From Oscillospiraceae bacterium (GTDB lineage Bacteria > Bacillota > Clostridia > Oscillospirales > Ruminococcaceae): a stretch of DNA of 50,874 nucleotides. Shown here piece after piece: positions 25,971 to 32,866 of this stretch. The translations under genes were made by a program, and so were the position numbers. The stretch is from the NCBI GenBank assembly GCA_009781425.1, contig WQYC01000018.1:1-50874 (forward strand). The letters run 5' to 3'. Under the pieces are notes generated by a model. The model made no database searches. It was not told the DNA's origin and saw only the letters and a program-made list of their open reading frames with translations. How positions within the stretch are numbered: position 1 is the stretch's first letter; each line of letters opens with the position of its first letter.

Positions 25971-27196
25971 TATTCCTTATATATTTCCGCGACTTCTTCC
26001 GCGGAAATATCAGCGTTGTACATTCTTACGCAGTAGAGCTCGGGCGTGGTTGAAATGATTGTGCCGTCTTCAAGCTCCATCATGGGGTATTTCAGATTAC
26101 GTTCGTTAACCATCGCGACCTTTGCTACAGAGCCGTCGGAAAGCACCATGAACTTGCCTTTCAGTTCGCCAATCATGCAGTCGATGAACAGCTTTACAAG
26201 CTTTATATCAAGCATGGAGTAGCCTTCCTCCGCGAAGTTTTCAAGAATCGTGAAGGGTGACTGCGCGTCCTTGTAAGCGCGCTTGGCTATCATGGCGTCG
26301 TAAATGTCCGAAATCGAGGTTATACGGGCGAAATCGGTTATGTCCTTCGCGGTGAGCCCGTGAGGATAGCCCGAGCCGTTGAGCTTTTCGTGGTGCTGAA
26401 CTATGCCGAGGAGCAGAGCTTTTTCCCTTATGCCGGAATTCACTAACATTTCAAAGGATAAAACCGAGTGCTTTTTGATTGTTTCAAATTCTTCCTTGGT
26501 GAGTCTTGCGGGCTTGTTGAGAATACTGTCGGGTATGAGCAGCTTTCCAATATCATGCAGAAGCCCTGTTTTAACGAGCTCGTCATGACGTTTTTTGTCG
26601 TATCTGAGCCACTTCGCCATGAGTCCGTTAAGGAACGCCACGTTAAGGCTGTGCGTATGCAAATACTCATCAACACTGCGTATGTTGTTTATGCTGTCGA
26701 TGATTAAAGAAATGTCGTTAGTTTCAAGCTTTTCGCCTATTTCCAAAACGAAATCATCAGTGCTGCCGCTGTCTACTTTTCCGCTTTCGGCGATTTTGGC
26801 AAACATACTCTCGGCTTTTACTTTAGTTTCGATATATTGCCGCTTGACTTCCTCAAATTCGGGCGAGGGCGGCGGCGGCTTAACCGACTTTTTCGGTTTC
26901 GGCGGCGGTGCTTCCGCAACCGGCTCCGGCTCCTTTTCGGGCTCGGGAACCCAACCCAAATCAACCCCGCGTTTTAAGAACGCTTCTAAGTAGTTAGAAG
27001 CTATGTAAACCACGGGATTGTCGGGGTTATCGGGGTCGTCTGCGGCTTTGCGGAAACGCTCTAAAAGCGCGTCCGTAATCGTTACGTTCTCGCAAAGATA
27101 CGCAAATTCTTCGCCTTTTTTAACATAAGCCTTGCAGTCGAGCTCAAGCCCGACGGGTATGTTGTCAATACTTACTGCAATGTATTCAACTGCCAT
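25970..27196 (-). CDS. HD-GYP domain protein, probable c-di-GMP phosphodiesterase
   Basis: 408 residues. N-terminal segment 1-80 of the type often found before HD-GYP domains, then a Pro/Glu/Lys-rich linker (about 84-114), a helical part, and an HD-GYP domain: LLHDIGKLLIPDSILNKP (His214, Asp215) and HHEKLNGSGYPHGL (GYP 276-278). These are the signature residues of HD-GYP phosphodiesterases that degrade cyclic di-GMP. No signal peptide or membrane helix. First of a tight three-gene run with rlmN and the metallo-hydrolase. No GGDEF or EAL gene is in the window. Confidence 0.9.
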   Translation of the reverse strand: MAVEYIAVSIDNIPVGLELDCKAYVKKGEEFAYLCENVTITDALLERFRKAADDPDNPDNPVVYIASNYLEAFLKRGVDLGWVPEPEKEPEPVAEAPPPKPKKSVKPPPPSPEFEEVKRQYIETKVKAESMFAKIAESGKVDSGSTDDFVLEIGEKLETNDISLIIDSINNIRSVDEYLHTHSLNVAFLNGLMAKWLRYDKKRHDELVKTGLLHDIGKLLIPDSILNKPARLTKEEFETIKKHSVLSFEMLVNSGIREKALLLGIVQHHEKLNGSGYPHGLTAKDITDFARITSISDIYDAMIAKRAYKDAQSPFTILENFAEEGYSMLDIKLVKLFIDCMIGELKGKFMVLSDGSVAKVAMVNERNLKYPMMELEDGTIISTTPELYCVRMYNADISAEEVAEIYKE

Positions 27197-27240
27197 AAAA
27201 ATTGTCCGCCTTTTTATATTTATTATTTTTTGTTCAAATG

Positions 27241-28023
27241 CTAATTACTCGAAAAAACTAACTCGCGGGTTAACGCAAGCCATTCTCTGACCGCATAAGT
27301 CGGGAGAACGTAGGGTTGTGTTTTCGCAGGAACAGAATTTACTTCGTCAAAAAATCTTTCTGCTATGATTTTTCCGCGCCACAGATGAAAACCGTCTGAA
27401 ACTATTACAACATCACGCGGCAGATTAAACTCATCGATTATTTCGCTTGCGAACGCGATATTTTCGGCAGTTGAGGTTGAACGCTCCTCCAAGAAAATCC
27501 GCTCCTCCGAAATGCCGTTATTAATCAGCCAATCGCGCATAACACAAGCTTCACTACGGGCTTGACCTTGTCCGATTCCGCCTGTTACAACGCAGACAGA
27601 ATTCTCGTCTGCAAGCAGGTAATTCCGCGCCGCGGCGAGCCTTCTCGCGAGCATGAACGAAGGATTATCGCCTCGGATTTGACAGCCAAGAACTATTAAA
27701 GTACGCTCTTTTTCGGGGGGAATTTCAGGCTCGTCGCGCGCCGCGATGAACATATTCATCGACAGAAAGCCTACATATAATAGTCCGACAGAAGCAAGAA
27801 TTACAAGAATTTTGAAAGCAGTAAAAAGGATTTTTCTGCGCCTTATAAGCGGGAAAAACGCCCAAATCAGCATAACAGCTACGCAGAAAGCAACTCCCGA
27901 TACGTTCCCAAAGTTGACGATTCCGACGGTCATGGGGAAGATGAAAACAGCGCATAAAAGCCCCGATAACGGCAGAATTAACAGCCCCGAAATCAATCTT
28001 CTTATGTTAATTTTTAAATTCAT
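27241..28023 (-). CDS. YdcF/DUF218 family membrane protein
   Basis: 260 residues. Two or three N-terminal membrane helices (about 10-32, 42-58, 66-90), then the DUF218 domain: TLIVLGCQIRGDNPSFMLARRL, VVTGGIGQGQARSEA, ERSTSTAENIAFA and VIVSDGFHLWRG. The family includes SanA and ElyC, linked to envelope and peptidoglycan maintenance. The ATG overlaps the stop of the radical SAM gene (ATGA). Confidence 0.87.
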   Translation of the reverse strand: MNLKINIRRLISGLLILPLSGLLCAVFIFPMTVGIVNFGNVSGVAFCVAVMLIWAFFPLIRRRKILFTAFKILVILASVGLLYVGFLSMNMFIAARDEPEIPPEKERTLIVLGCQIRGDNPSFMLARRLAAARNYLLADENSVCVVTGGIGQGQARSEACVMRDWLINNGISEERIFLEERSTSTAENIAFASEIIDEFNLPRDVVIVSDGFHLWRGKIIAERFFDEVNSVPAKTQPYVLPTYAVREWLALTRELVFSSN

Positions 28024-28631
28024 GTATAGCTCTCATTATTTCCCACAAAATGCCTTACGCGGAGCGGAATGTTCATGCTTTCGGCGAGCTCGCGGCACTT
28101 TTTAATTTGCTTTTCACCGATTACGTCAACTACCGTGAAGCAAACCTCCGCGAATTGCTTTGCTTCCTGTGCAAAGTCGAGCATTGCTGTGAAAGACACT
28201 GCACCGAATTTCGGCTTGGTTACCCGCAGGTATTCCGCTTCGTCAGCGGCGTTTAAGCTAACCGAAACCGAGTCAAAGCTTTTAAGCGCGCTTACTTCAA
28301 AATCGGGGTTAATCAGCTTCACGAGCCCGTTTGTGTTCAGGCGCACGGGTAGGTAGCACCGCGACTTGACATATTCGCAGACAGAAACCGCCAAAGCCGC
28401 TCGTTCTGTGGGTTCGCCGTAGCCGCAGAAGACAATTTCAGTCATGCCGTCAAGGCTCATCGCGTCGAATTCAGCCTTGATTTCTTCCAAATACGGCTCG
28501 CGGGGAAGCCAGAGCGATTCCGCACTGCCTACGCCCTTTCCGCTGTCGCGAAGGCAGAAAACGCAGGCACAGGGACAGCGGTTAGTGATGTTTACGTAGA
28601 GCTTATCCCCTAAAGTATAGAAAACAGTCAT
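28020..28631 (-). CDS. Small radical SAM protein (TatD-associated type)
   Basis: 203 residues. Radical SAM cluster Cys19, Cys23, Cys26 in NITNRCPCACVFCLRD; CGYGEPTE is the SAM-binding GGE-like motif; LNTNGLV and VSVSLNAADEAEY follow. It resembles the short TatD family-associated radical SAM proteins, but no tatD gene is beside it. Start ATG at 28631 lies only seven bases after the -10 box and has no ribosome site, so the mRNA is probably leaderless; the only longer frame would begin with TTG inside the -35 box. Reaction unknown. Confidence 0.83.
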   Translation of the reverse strand: MTVFYTLGDKLYVNITNRCPCACVFCLRDSGKGVGSAESLWLPREPYLEEIKAEFDAMSLDGMTEIVFCGYGEPTERAALAVSVCEYVKSRCYLPVRLNTNGLVKLINPDFEVSALKSFDSVSVSLNAADEAEYLRVTKPKFGAVSFTAMLDFAQEAKQFAEVCFTVVDVIGEKQIKKCRELAESMNIPLRVRHFVGNNESYT

Positions 28632-28638
28632 AAATATT

Positions 28639-28667
28639 ATTATACAGCTTTTTGAATCGATTGTCAA
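28639..28667 (-). promoter_or_regulatory. Promoter giving a leaderless radical SAM/YdcF mRNA
   Basis: Minus strand: perfect TTGACA (28662-28667), 17-base spacer, perfect TATAAT (28639-28644). The ATG begins eight bases after the -10, about where transcription should start. Confidence 0.85.
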
Positions 28668-28682
28668 GTTTTATGTAAATTC

Positions 28683-28711
28683 TTGCAATTTTTTATGTAC
28701 TGTGCTATGAT
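28683..28711 (+). promoter_or_regulatory. Promoter for the histidine phosphatase gene
   Basis: TTGCAA (28683-28688), 17-base spacer, TATGAT (28706-28711) with TGTGC extension. Divergent from the radical SAM promoter; only 15 bases separate the two -35 boxes. Confidence 0.75.
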
Positions 28712-28736
28712 TAGATTAAAAACGGAGGAAAAAACT

Positions 28737-29444
28737 ATGCTCTTATACATAATTCGTCACGGCGAGCCCAATTACGCGACCGACAGCTTGACCCCGAACG
28801 GAAAAAAGCAGGCGGACGCCCTTGCAGAAAGATTATGCGTTCACGGCTTTGATGAAATTTACTGCTCACCTTTAGGCAGGGCAATTCAAACGGCAGAGCC
28901 GACCTGCGAGCGGCTCGGTATTCCTTATAAAATCGAGCAGTGGATGAGCGAGGACGCGGCGTGGGACGATTTTTCCGCTATCGGCGGCGACGGGAACAGA
29001 AACTGGGCGTTCGGCTGTCAGAACACTAAATTAACAGACGGCGACTACAAAAACTGGCACGAGAATCCTGTCTTCGCGGGGTGCAAAGCCGCGCAAAGCG
29101 GTTACAAGCGGATTGCGGACTGCTCTGACGAATTTCTCGCGCGGCTCGGCTATGAGCGCGGAGAAAGGCATTATAAAATTAAAACAGCAAGCGAAAAACG
29201 CATCGCGGCGTTCTGCCACCACGGGCTCGGAACAGCGTGGCTGTCGCATTTGCTGTCGATTCCGCCGAATGTTTTCTGGGCAAGCTTCAATATCGCACAT
29301 TCGAGCGTGACAATCGTTGAGCTTGCGAATAACGCTGACGGCATAACCGCCCCGCAATGCGTCTGCCTGTCAGACATTTCGCATATTTACAAAGCAGAAC
29401 TGCCGCTGAGCTCGGTGCTTGGGGTTTATGGGGGTGGGGTGTGA
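28737..29444 (+). CDS. Histidine phosphatase family protein (phosphoglycerate mutase-like)
   Basis: 235 residues. RHGEP with catalytic His8 and Arg7, YCSPLGRAIQTAEPT with the second Arg, and the late AAFCHHGLG with the second His: the histidine phosphatase core. Assignment within the superfamily (phosphatase or mutase, substrate) is not possible from motifs. ATG at 28737 follows GGAGG. The end overlaps the GTG start of the dockerin protein by four bases. Confidence 0.9.
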   Translation: MLLYIIRHGEPNYATDSLTPNGKKQADALAERLCVHGFDEIYCSPLGRAIQTAEPTCERLGIPYKIEQWMSEDAAWDDFSAIGGDGNRNWAFGCQNTKLTDGDYKNWHENPVFAGCKAAQSGYKRIADCSDEFLARLGYERGERHYKIKTASEKRIAAFCHHGLGTAWLSHLLSIPPNVFWASFNIAHSSVTIVELANNADGITAPQCVCLSDISHIYKAELPLSSVLGVYGGGV

Positions 29445-30310
29445 AGAAAATCTTAATTATTTTAATAGTAATTTCCTTTTTCTCAGCAACCGAAATTAAG
29501 GCAACAGGAAGCGCAGTTATTCCATGGGCTGAATTTTCATCTTTGGAAGATTTTCTCAAAGCATATTTAACAACACAAGAGAATGGGGATATTCCAAATT
29601 ATATAGAAGGTGGGTGGGATTTACAATACATAGACTTAACAGAACTCGATACAATTCATTTGCCAGTGAGTTTACCGAAAGATTTTATAATCCGTGATGT
29701 GACAGTTAATGAAGAATATATATCACTTATATATTTTCCTAAAGACGTTGAAGTTACAGCAGATACTTTTTGGGAAGCATTAACAGGCAATCCCAGTGTA
29801 AGTTTAATTATTTGGTTAAATCTTGAAAATAGAATAAATGATGTTTTGCAAAGACGCGGTCAAACTGTTGACGATTTAATTGACGGAAAATATTTGGCTC
29901 AGCATGATACACGAAATTCATATATTACATTTAATTGGCAACACGGAAAAATGTATATTGGTTTAGAAATTTATTTACACCAACAACACACCGAAGAATT
30001 TAAAGCCCTCTTTGGCGACGGCGACGTTTTAGATTTAGTCCGCTTCGCCGAAACGCGGACTGTCGATTTGACTGACGAAGAAGAGGTTAGAAATTTAATT
30101 AAGTTCGGCGAGCGGTTTCAAAGAGGCGATATAAGCGGAAGCGGGAAAGTAACGACTTCCGACGCGCTGGAGATATTGAGGTTTACTGCGGGTTTGCAGA
30201 ATGTGATTGCGGGCGATGAGCGGGCTGAGGCGGCTGCTGATGTTAATGGCGACGGGAGGATAGATACTGCCGACGCGGTGATGGTGCTGAGGAGAGTTGC
30301 GGGGTTGTGA
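29441..30310 (+). CDS. Secreted protein with C-terminal type I dockerin
   Basis: 289 residues. GTG start in a GTGA overlap with the phosphatase stop, after a G-rich ribosome site. Signal peptide: KK then ILIILIVISFFSATEIKA. Residues about 30-220 are an unrecognised domain. The end is a dockerin: repeat 1 DISGSGKVTTSDALEILR from Asp230, whose calcium loop uses Ser at positions 3 and 5, and repeat 2 DVNGDGRIDTADAVMVLR from Asp267, fully canonical. Dockerins bind cohesins to assemble cellulosome-like complexes or attach proteins to the cell surface; no cohesin gene is in the window. The N-terminal part is very AT-rich, the dockerin part GC-rich, suggesting fusion. Confidence 0.85.
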   Translation: MKKILIILIVISFFSATEIKATGSAVIPWAEFSSLEDFLKAYLTTQENGDIPNYIEGGWDLQYIDLTELDTIHLPVSLPKDFIIRDVTVNEEYISLIYFPKDVEVTADTFWEALTGNPSVSLIIWLNLENRINDVLQRRGQTVDDLIDGKYLAQHDTRNSYITFNWQHGKMYIGLEIYLHQQHTEEFKALFGDGDVLDLVRFAETRTVDLTDEEEVRNLIKFGERFQRGDISGSGKVTTSDALEILRFTAGLQNVIAGDERAEAAADVNGDGRIDTADAVMVLRRVAGL

Positions 30311-30338
30311 CGGCTTTTTAAAATAATTGAAAAAACAC

Positions 30339-30367
30339 TTGACAACAGGTGAACGGCGTGTTATACT
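30339..30367 (+). promoter_or_regulatory. Promoter for XRE regulator-ImmA pair
   Basis: Perfect TTGACA (30339-30344), 17-base spacer, TATACT (30362-30367). A GTGAAC lies in the spacer at 30350-30355 and again just after the -10. Confidence 0.85.
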
Positions 30368-30371
30368 TAAT

Positions 30372-30387
30372 GTGAACGAATATTCAC
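30372..30387. promoter_or_regulatory. Candidate operator of the XRE regulator
   Basis: Inverted repeat GTGAA-CGAATA-TTCAC right after the -10 box; the centre GAATATTC is itself palindromic. GTGAAC also occurs once in the promoter spacer. Position suits autorepression by the downstream HTH protein. Confidence 0.45.
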
Positions 30388-30408
30388 CCGAATTGCAAAG
30401 GAGGCAGC

Positions 30409-30813
30409 ATGGCATTTTCTGTTAGATTAAAAGAACTTCGTCAGCGAGAAAACATGACGCAAGCTGAGCTTGCGTCTGCTTTGGGCGTAACGAGCCGCGC
30501 TATTATTTACTACGAAACAGGTCAGCGGATTCCTAAAGACATGGATTTTTATAAGAAAGCTTCGCAGATGTTTAAAGTGCCTCTGGAGTCGCTTTTAAGT
30601 GAACGCGAGGAGTTCGTTGTGAACGCTTACGCCGAGGGCGGCATAACCGAAAAACGCAAGGCTGAGGCGCTTGTAGCCGAGGCGGGCGCGCTTTTCGCGG
30701 GCGGCGCGCTTACTGACGAGGACAAGGACGCGGTGTTTTACGCGCTTCAGGAGGCTTATTGGTTCGCAAAAAAGGAAAACAAGAAAAAATATTCCAAGCG
30801 CGGTAAATCATAA
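30409..30813 (+). CDS. XRE-family regulator (ImmR-like)
   Basis: 134 residues. HTH at about 5-60 (LRQRENMTQAELASALGVTSRAIIYYETGQRIP), then a helical tail with ALFAGGALTDEDKDAVFYALQEAYWFAKKEN. The same tail pattern occurs in the second XRE protein at 31351-31746. ATG at 30409 follows AAGGAGG. It shares one base with the start of the ImmA-type peptidase gene (TAATG), the classic repressor plus antirepressor-protease layout. Confidence 0.87.
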   Translation: MAFSVRLKELRQRENMTQAELASALGVTSRAIIYYETGQRIPKDMDFYKKASQMFKVPLESLLSEREEFVVNAYAEGGITEKRKAEALVAEAGALFAGGALTDEDKDAVFYALQEAYWFAKKENKKKYSKRGKS

Positions 30814-31325
30814 TGTCTACAGAATATATCCACGAAGCGGCGAAAAAGCTAATCGCCCGCTGTGATACCCGCGAGCCGTTTAAAATCGCGCGGGCTATCG
30901 GTATAAACGTCTGGTGGCGCAACGATTTCGTGAAGCTTAAGGGTATGTATAAGGTCATTGACAAAAACCGCTTCATCTTCGTCAATTCCAACCTTGACGA
31001 GTATGAGCGGCGCGTGATTATCGCGCACGAGCTCGGGCACGACGCGCTTCACCGCGAGCTCGCAGAAGCAGGCGCACTGCCGGAGTTCACGCTCTATGAC
31101 ATGAAAACCCGCCCCGAGTACGAAGCTAACGTATTCGCGGCGGAGATTTTGCTTGACGATGAAGAGGTTTTCGAGCTTGTGAAGGGCGGCTATGAGGAGC
31201 AGCAGATTGCGTTGTGGCTGGGAGTTAACATCAATCTGCTGTTAATTAAACTGCACGAAATGAATAAGCGCGGGTTTGAATTTAAGCTTTCAGGGACAGC
31301 GAGAGGTGACTTTTTGAGGGGGTAG
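30813..31325 (+). CDS. ImmA/IrrE-type zinc metallopeptidase
   Basis: 170 residues. Zinc motif HELGH at 72-76 in VIIAHELGHDALH; a downstream EYEANVFAAEILL supplies the likely third ligand, as in ImmA/IrrE (COG2856) peptidases. In ICEBs1 of B. subtilis ImmA cleaves the repressor ImmR; in Deinococcus IrrE cleaves DdrO. By gene order this one should act on the XRE protein encoded just upstream. No integrase, excisionase or phage gene is nearby, so it looks like a chromosomal stress switch rather than part of an element. Confidence 0.9.
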   Translation: MSTEYIHEAAKKLIARCDTREPFKIARAIGINVWWRNDFVKLKGMYKVIDKNRFIFVNSNLDEYERRVIIAHELGHDALHRELAEAGALPEFTLYDMKTRPEYEANVFAAEILLDDEEVFELVKGGYEEQQIALWLGVNINLLLIKLHEMNKRGFEFKLSGTARGDFLRG

Positions 31326-31350
31326 CTTCGGCGTAATTATGAGGCTGCGC

Positions 31351-31746
31351 CTACACATTCTTCTTGTTTTTCGCCGCGAAATAAATCTCAGTCACGCAGT
31401 TGAAAAGTGCCTGCTTATCCTCCTCCGACAGCTTCTCTCCTGCGAAAAGCTCCCGCGACTTATCAAGATAAAACATCGCGTCTAAAATCCCGCGCCCTTC
31501 CGAGGTCGCGCCGAAATAAAACCGCTCCTCGCTCGTAAGAACGAGGCTTTTTGCGTCGTCCGTGAGGAAAACTATATCGGTGTCTAAGGCTTCCGCGATT
31601 TTGAGAAGCACCGACTTTTTAGGCTCGCGCGTGCCCGAAATATAATTGGCGAGCGCACGGTAGGTTATACCGATTTTGTCGGCGAACTCGGTTTTCTTCA
31701 TGCCGCCCCGCCTAATCATGACCTCTAATTTTTCACTAAGCTTCAT
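31351..31746 (-). CDS. Second XRE-family regulator, related to the ImmA-paired one
   Basis: 131 residues. HTH at about 1-60 (MKKTEFADKIGITYRALANYISGTREP), middle segment LTSEERFYFGATSEGRGILDAMFYLD, then RELFAGEKLSEEDKQALFNCVTEIYFAAKNK, which matches the C-terminal tail of the regulator at 30409-30813. ATG at 31746 follows AGGAGG. Convergent with the ImmA gene, 25 bases apart. The shared tail suggests the same peptidase could cleave both. Confidence 0.85.
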   Translation of the reverse strand: MKLSEKLEVMIRRGGMKKTEFADKIGITYRALANYISGTREPKKSVLLKIAEALDTDIVFLTDDAKSLVLTSEERFYFGATSEGRGILDAMFYLDKSRELFAGEKLSEEDKQALFNCVTEIYFAAKNKKNV

Positions 31747-31762
31747 AATCGCAAACCTCCTT

Positions 31763-31789
31763 GTTCATAATACTATTATAACCATGAAC
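31763..31789. promoter_or_regulatory. Candidate operator over the -10 of the second XRE gene
   Basis: GTTCAT (31763-31768) and ATGAAC (31784-31789) form inverted arms around the -10 box, with further symmetry inside. Occupancy would block RNA polymerase, so autorepression is likely. The TGAAC core recalls the GTGAAC of the other XRE promoter. Confidence 0.55.
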
Positions 31790-31803
31790 AAACAAAAAGT
31801 CAA
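31775..31803 (-). promoter_or_regulatory. Promoter for second XRE gene
   Basis: Minus strand: TTGACT (31798-31803), 17-base spacer, TATAAT (31775-31780). Confidence 0.82.
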
Positions 31804-31882
31804 GATTCATAAAAAATATTTTTATTATGCAATTAATATACAATAATAACTGTATAAAATACGATTCAGGTCATATTATTCC

Positions 31883-31910
31883 TTGACATTGGCTGAAAAT
31901 GCTGTATAAT
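31883..31910 (+). promoter_or_regulatory. Promoter for GNAT genes, possibly extending into arg operon
   Basis: TTGACA (31883-31888), 16-base spacer, TATAAT (31905-31910). A symmetric TGTAT-AAT-ATACA (31903-31915) covers the -10 and may be an operator; it is not a clear ARG box. No closer promoter was seen before argC. The AT-rich stretch between 31804 and 31882 holds nothing else recognised. Confidence 0.75.
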
Positions 31911-31918
31911 ATACATAT

Positions 31919-31941
31919 GTAGGGGAGCGCATTGTGCGTCC
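31919..31941 (+). repeat. GTAGGG-type hairpin upstream of first GNAT gene
   Basis: GTAGGGGAGCGCA then TTG then TGCGTCC: a stem of seven pairs with one bulged base, in the untranslated leader, 25 bases before the start codon. Confidence 0.5.
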
Positions 31942-31965
31942 GTCCAAAAGAAAAGAGAAAACATT

Positions 31966-32391
31966 ATGATTATACGTGAATTTAAACCTGCTGATATTGC
32001 GGCGGCGCACGCGCTTTGGCGGAGCACAGAGGGCGTTTGCAACTGCGAAAAATGTATGTTCCTTGATTCCGAAGCGAACCTGACAAAATATATGAAGCGG
32101 AATCCGACTTCTTGTTTTATTGCGGAGACTGACGGAAAGCTCGCAGGAACGATTTTAGCGGGGCATGACGGGAGAACAGGCTTGATTTACCGCCTTGCAG
32201 TTTCAAAGGAAAACCGTAAAAAAGGACTCGGCAGAGCGTTGGTTGATAAGGCTCTTGAAGCCTTGAAAAGCGAGGGAATCCGCTCGGTATTAGCTTTTGT
32301 TTTAGAGAGCAACGAAACAGGAAATATTTTCTGGGATAAAATCGGCTTCAAGGTCGGCAATGACGCTGTTACCCGCTCCATGAAGATTTAA
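31966..32391 (+). CDS. GNAT-family N-acetyltransferase
   Basis: 141 residues, single GNAT domain. Acetyl-CoA motif KENRKKGLGRALVDKAL after the strand IYRLAVS; C-terminal NIFWDKIGFK. An N-terminal CNCEKCMF cluster is unusual for the family and could bind a metal. Substrate unknown. AAGAGAA precedes the ATG weakly. Followed after 12 bases by a second, different GNAT gene. Confidence 0.87.
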   Translation: MIIREFKPADIAAAHALWRSTEGVCNCEKCMFLDSEANLTKYMKRNPTSCFIAETDGKLAGTILAGHDGRTGLIYRLAVSKENRKKGLGRALVDKALEALKSEGIRSVLAFVLESNETGNIFWDKIGFKVGNDAVTRSMKI

Positions 32392-32403
32392 AGGGAAATA
32401 AAG

Positions 32404-32826
32404 ATGAATTATAAGTTTGAAAATCAAATTTCATATACCGATTATAAGGCTCTGCGCGACTCTGTCGGCTGGCGGGAGGTCAGCGAAAGGCAGTTTAATA
32501 TTAGCGTCAAGCACACGCATTTCATGGTTGCCGTAAAGGCTGACGAAAAAATAATCGGCATGGGAAAGGTCATCGGCGACGGCGGTTATTACTGGAACAT
32601 ATCTGACTTAATAGTTCTGCCGGAATATCAAGGCAAGGGGCTCGGACGGGAAATAAACGAGCGTCTGCTCAAGTTTATTGACGATTCGGCGATGAACGGT
32701 GAGTATGTTGCGGTTCACTTAGCCTCGGCAAAAGGAAAAGAGCCTTTTTACGAGAAATTCGGCTTCAAAACCCGCCCTTTTGACAACTACGGCGCGGGAA
32801 TGAGCTTGGTTTATATTAAAGAATAA
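32404..32826 (+). CDS. GNAT-family N-acetyltransferase
   Basis: 140 residues. Motif LIVLPEYQGKGLGREINERLL is the acetyl-CoA pyrophosphate loop; KGKEPFYEKFGFKTRP is the family C-terminal pattern. Not closely similar to the preceding GNAT protein. AAAGGGAAATAAAG precedes the ATG. Placed directly before argC, but it lacks features that would mark it as an N-acetylglutamate synthase. Confidence 0.86.
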   Translation: MNYKFENQISYTDYKALRDSVGWREVSERQFNISVKHTHFMVAVKADEKIIGMGKVIGDGGYYWNISDLIVLPEYQGKGLGREINERLLKFIDDSAMNGEYVAVHLASAKGKEPFYEKFGFKTRPFDNYGAGMSLVYIKE

Positions 32827-32827
32827 T

Positions 32828-32850
32828 GTAGGGGCGATTATTAATCGCCC
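32828..32850 (+). repeat. GTAGGG-type hairpin upstream of argC
   Basis: GTAG leading into a perfect stem GGGCGATT-ATT-AATCGCCC (32832-32850), located 16 bases before the argC start codon and just ahead of its ribosome site. Confidence 0.65.
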
Positions 32851-32866
32851 GCCCGAAGGGAGAAAA

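Noticed and set aside
30339-31803. ImmA/XRE genes as remnant of an integrative element or prophage
   Set aside because: No integrase, excisionase, attachment repeats or phage structural genes nearby; flanking genes are ordinary chromosomal genes.
31903-31915. TGTATAATATACA as an ArgR box for the arg genes
   Set aside because: It lacks the TGAAT/ATTCA arms of known ARG boxes and lies before the GNAT genes; kept only as a generic operator candidate.
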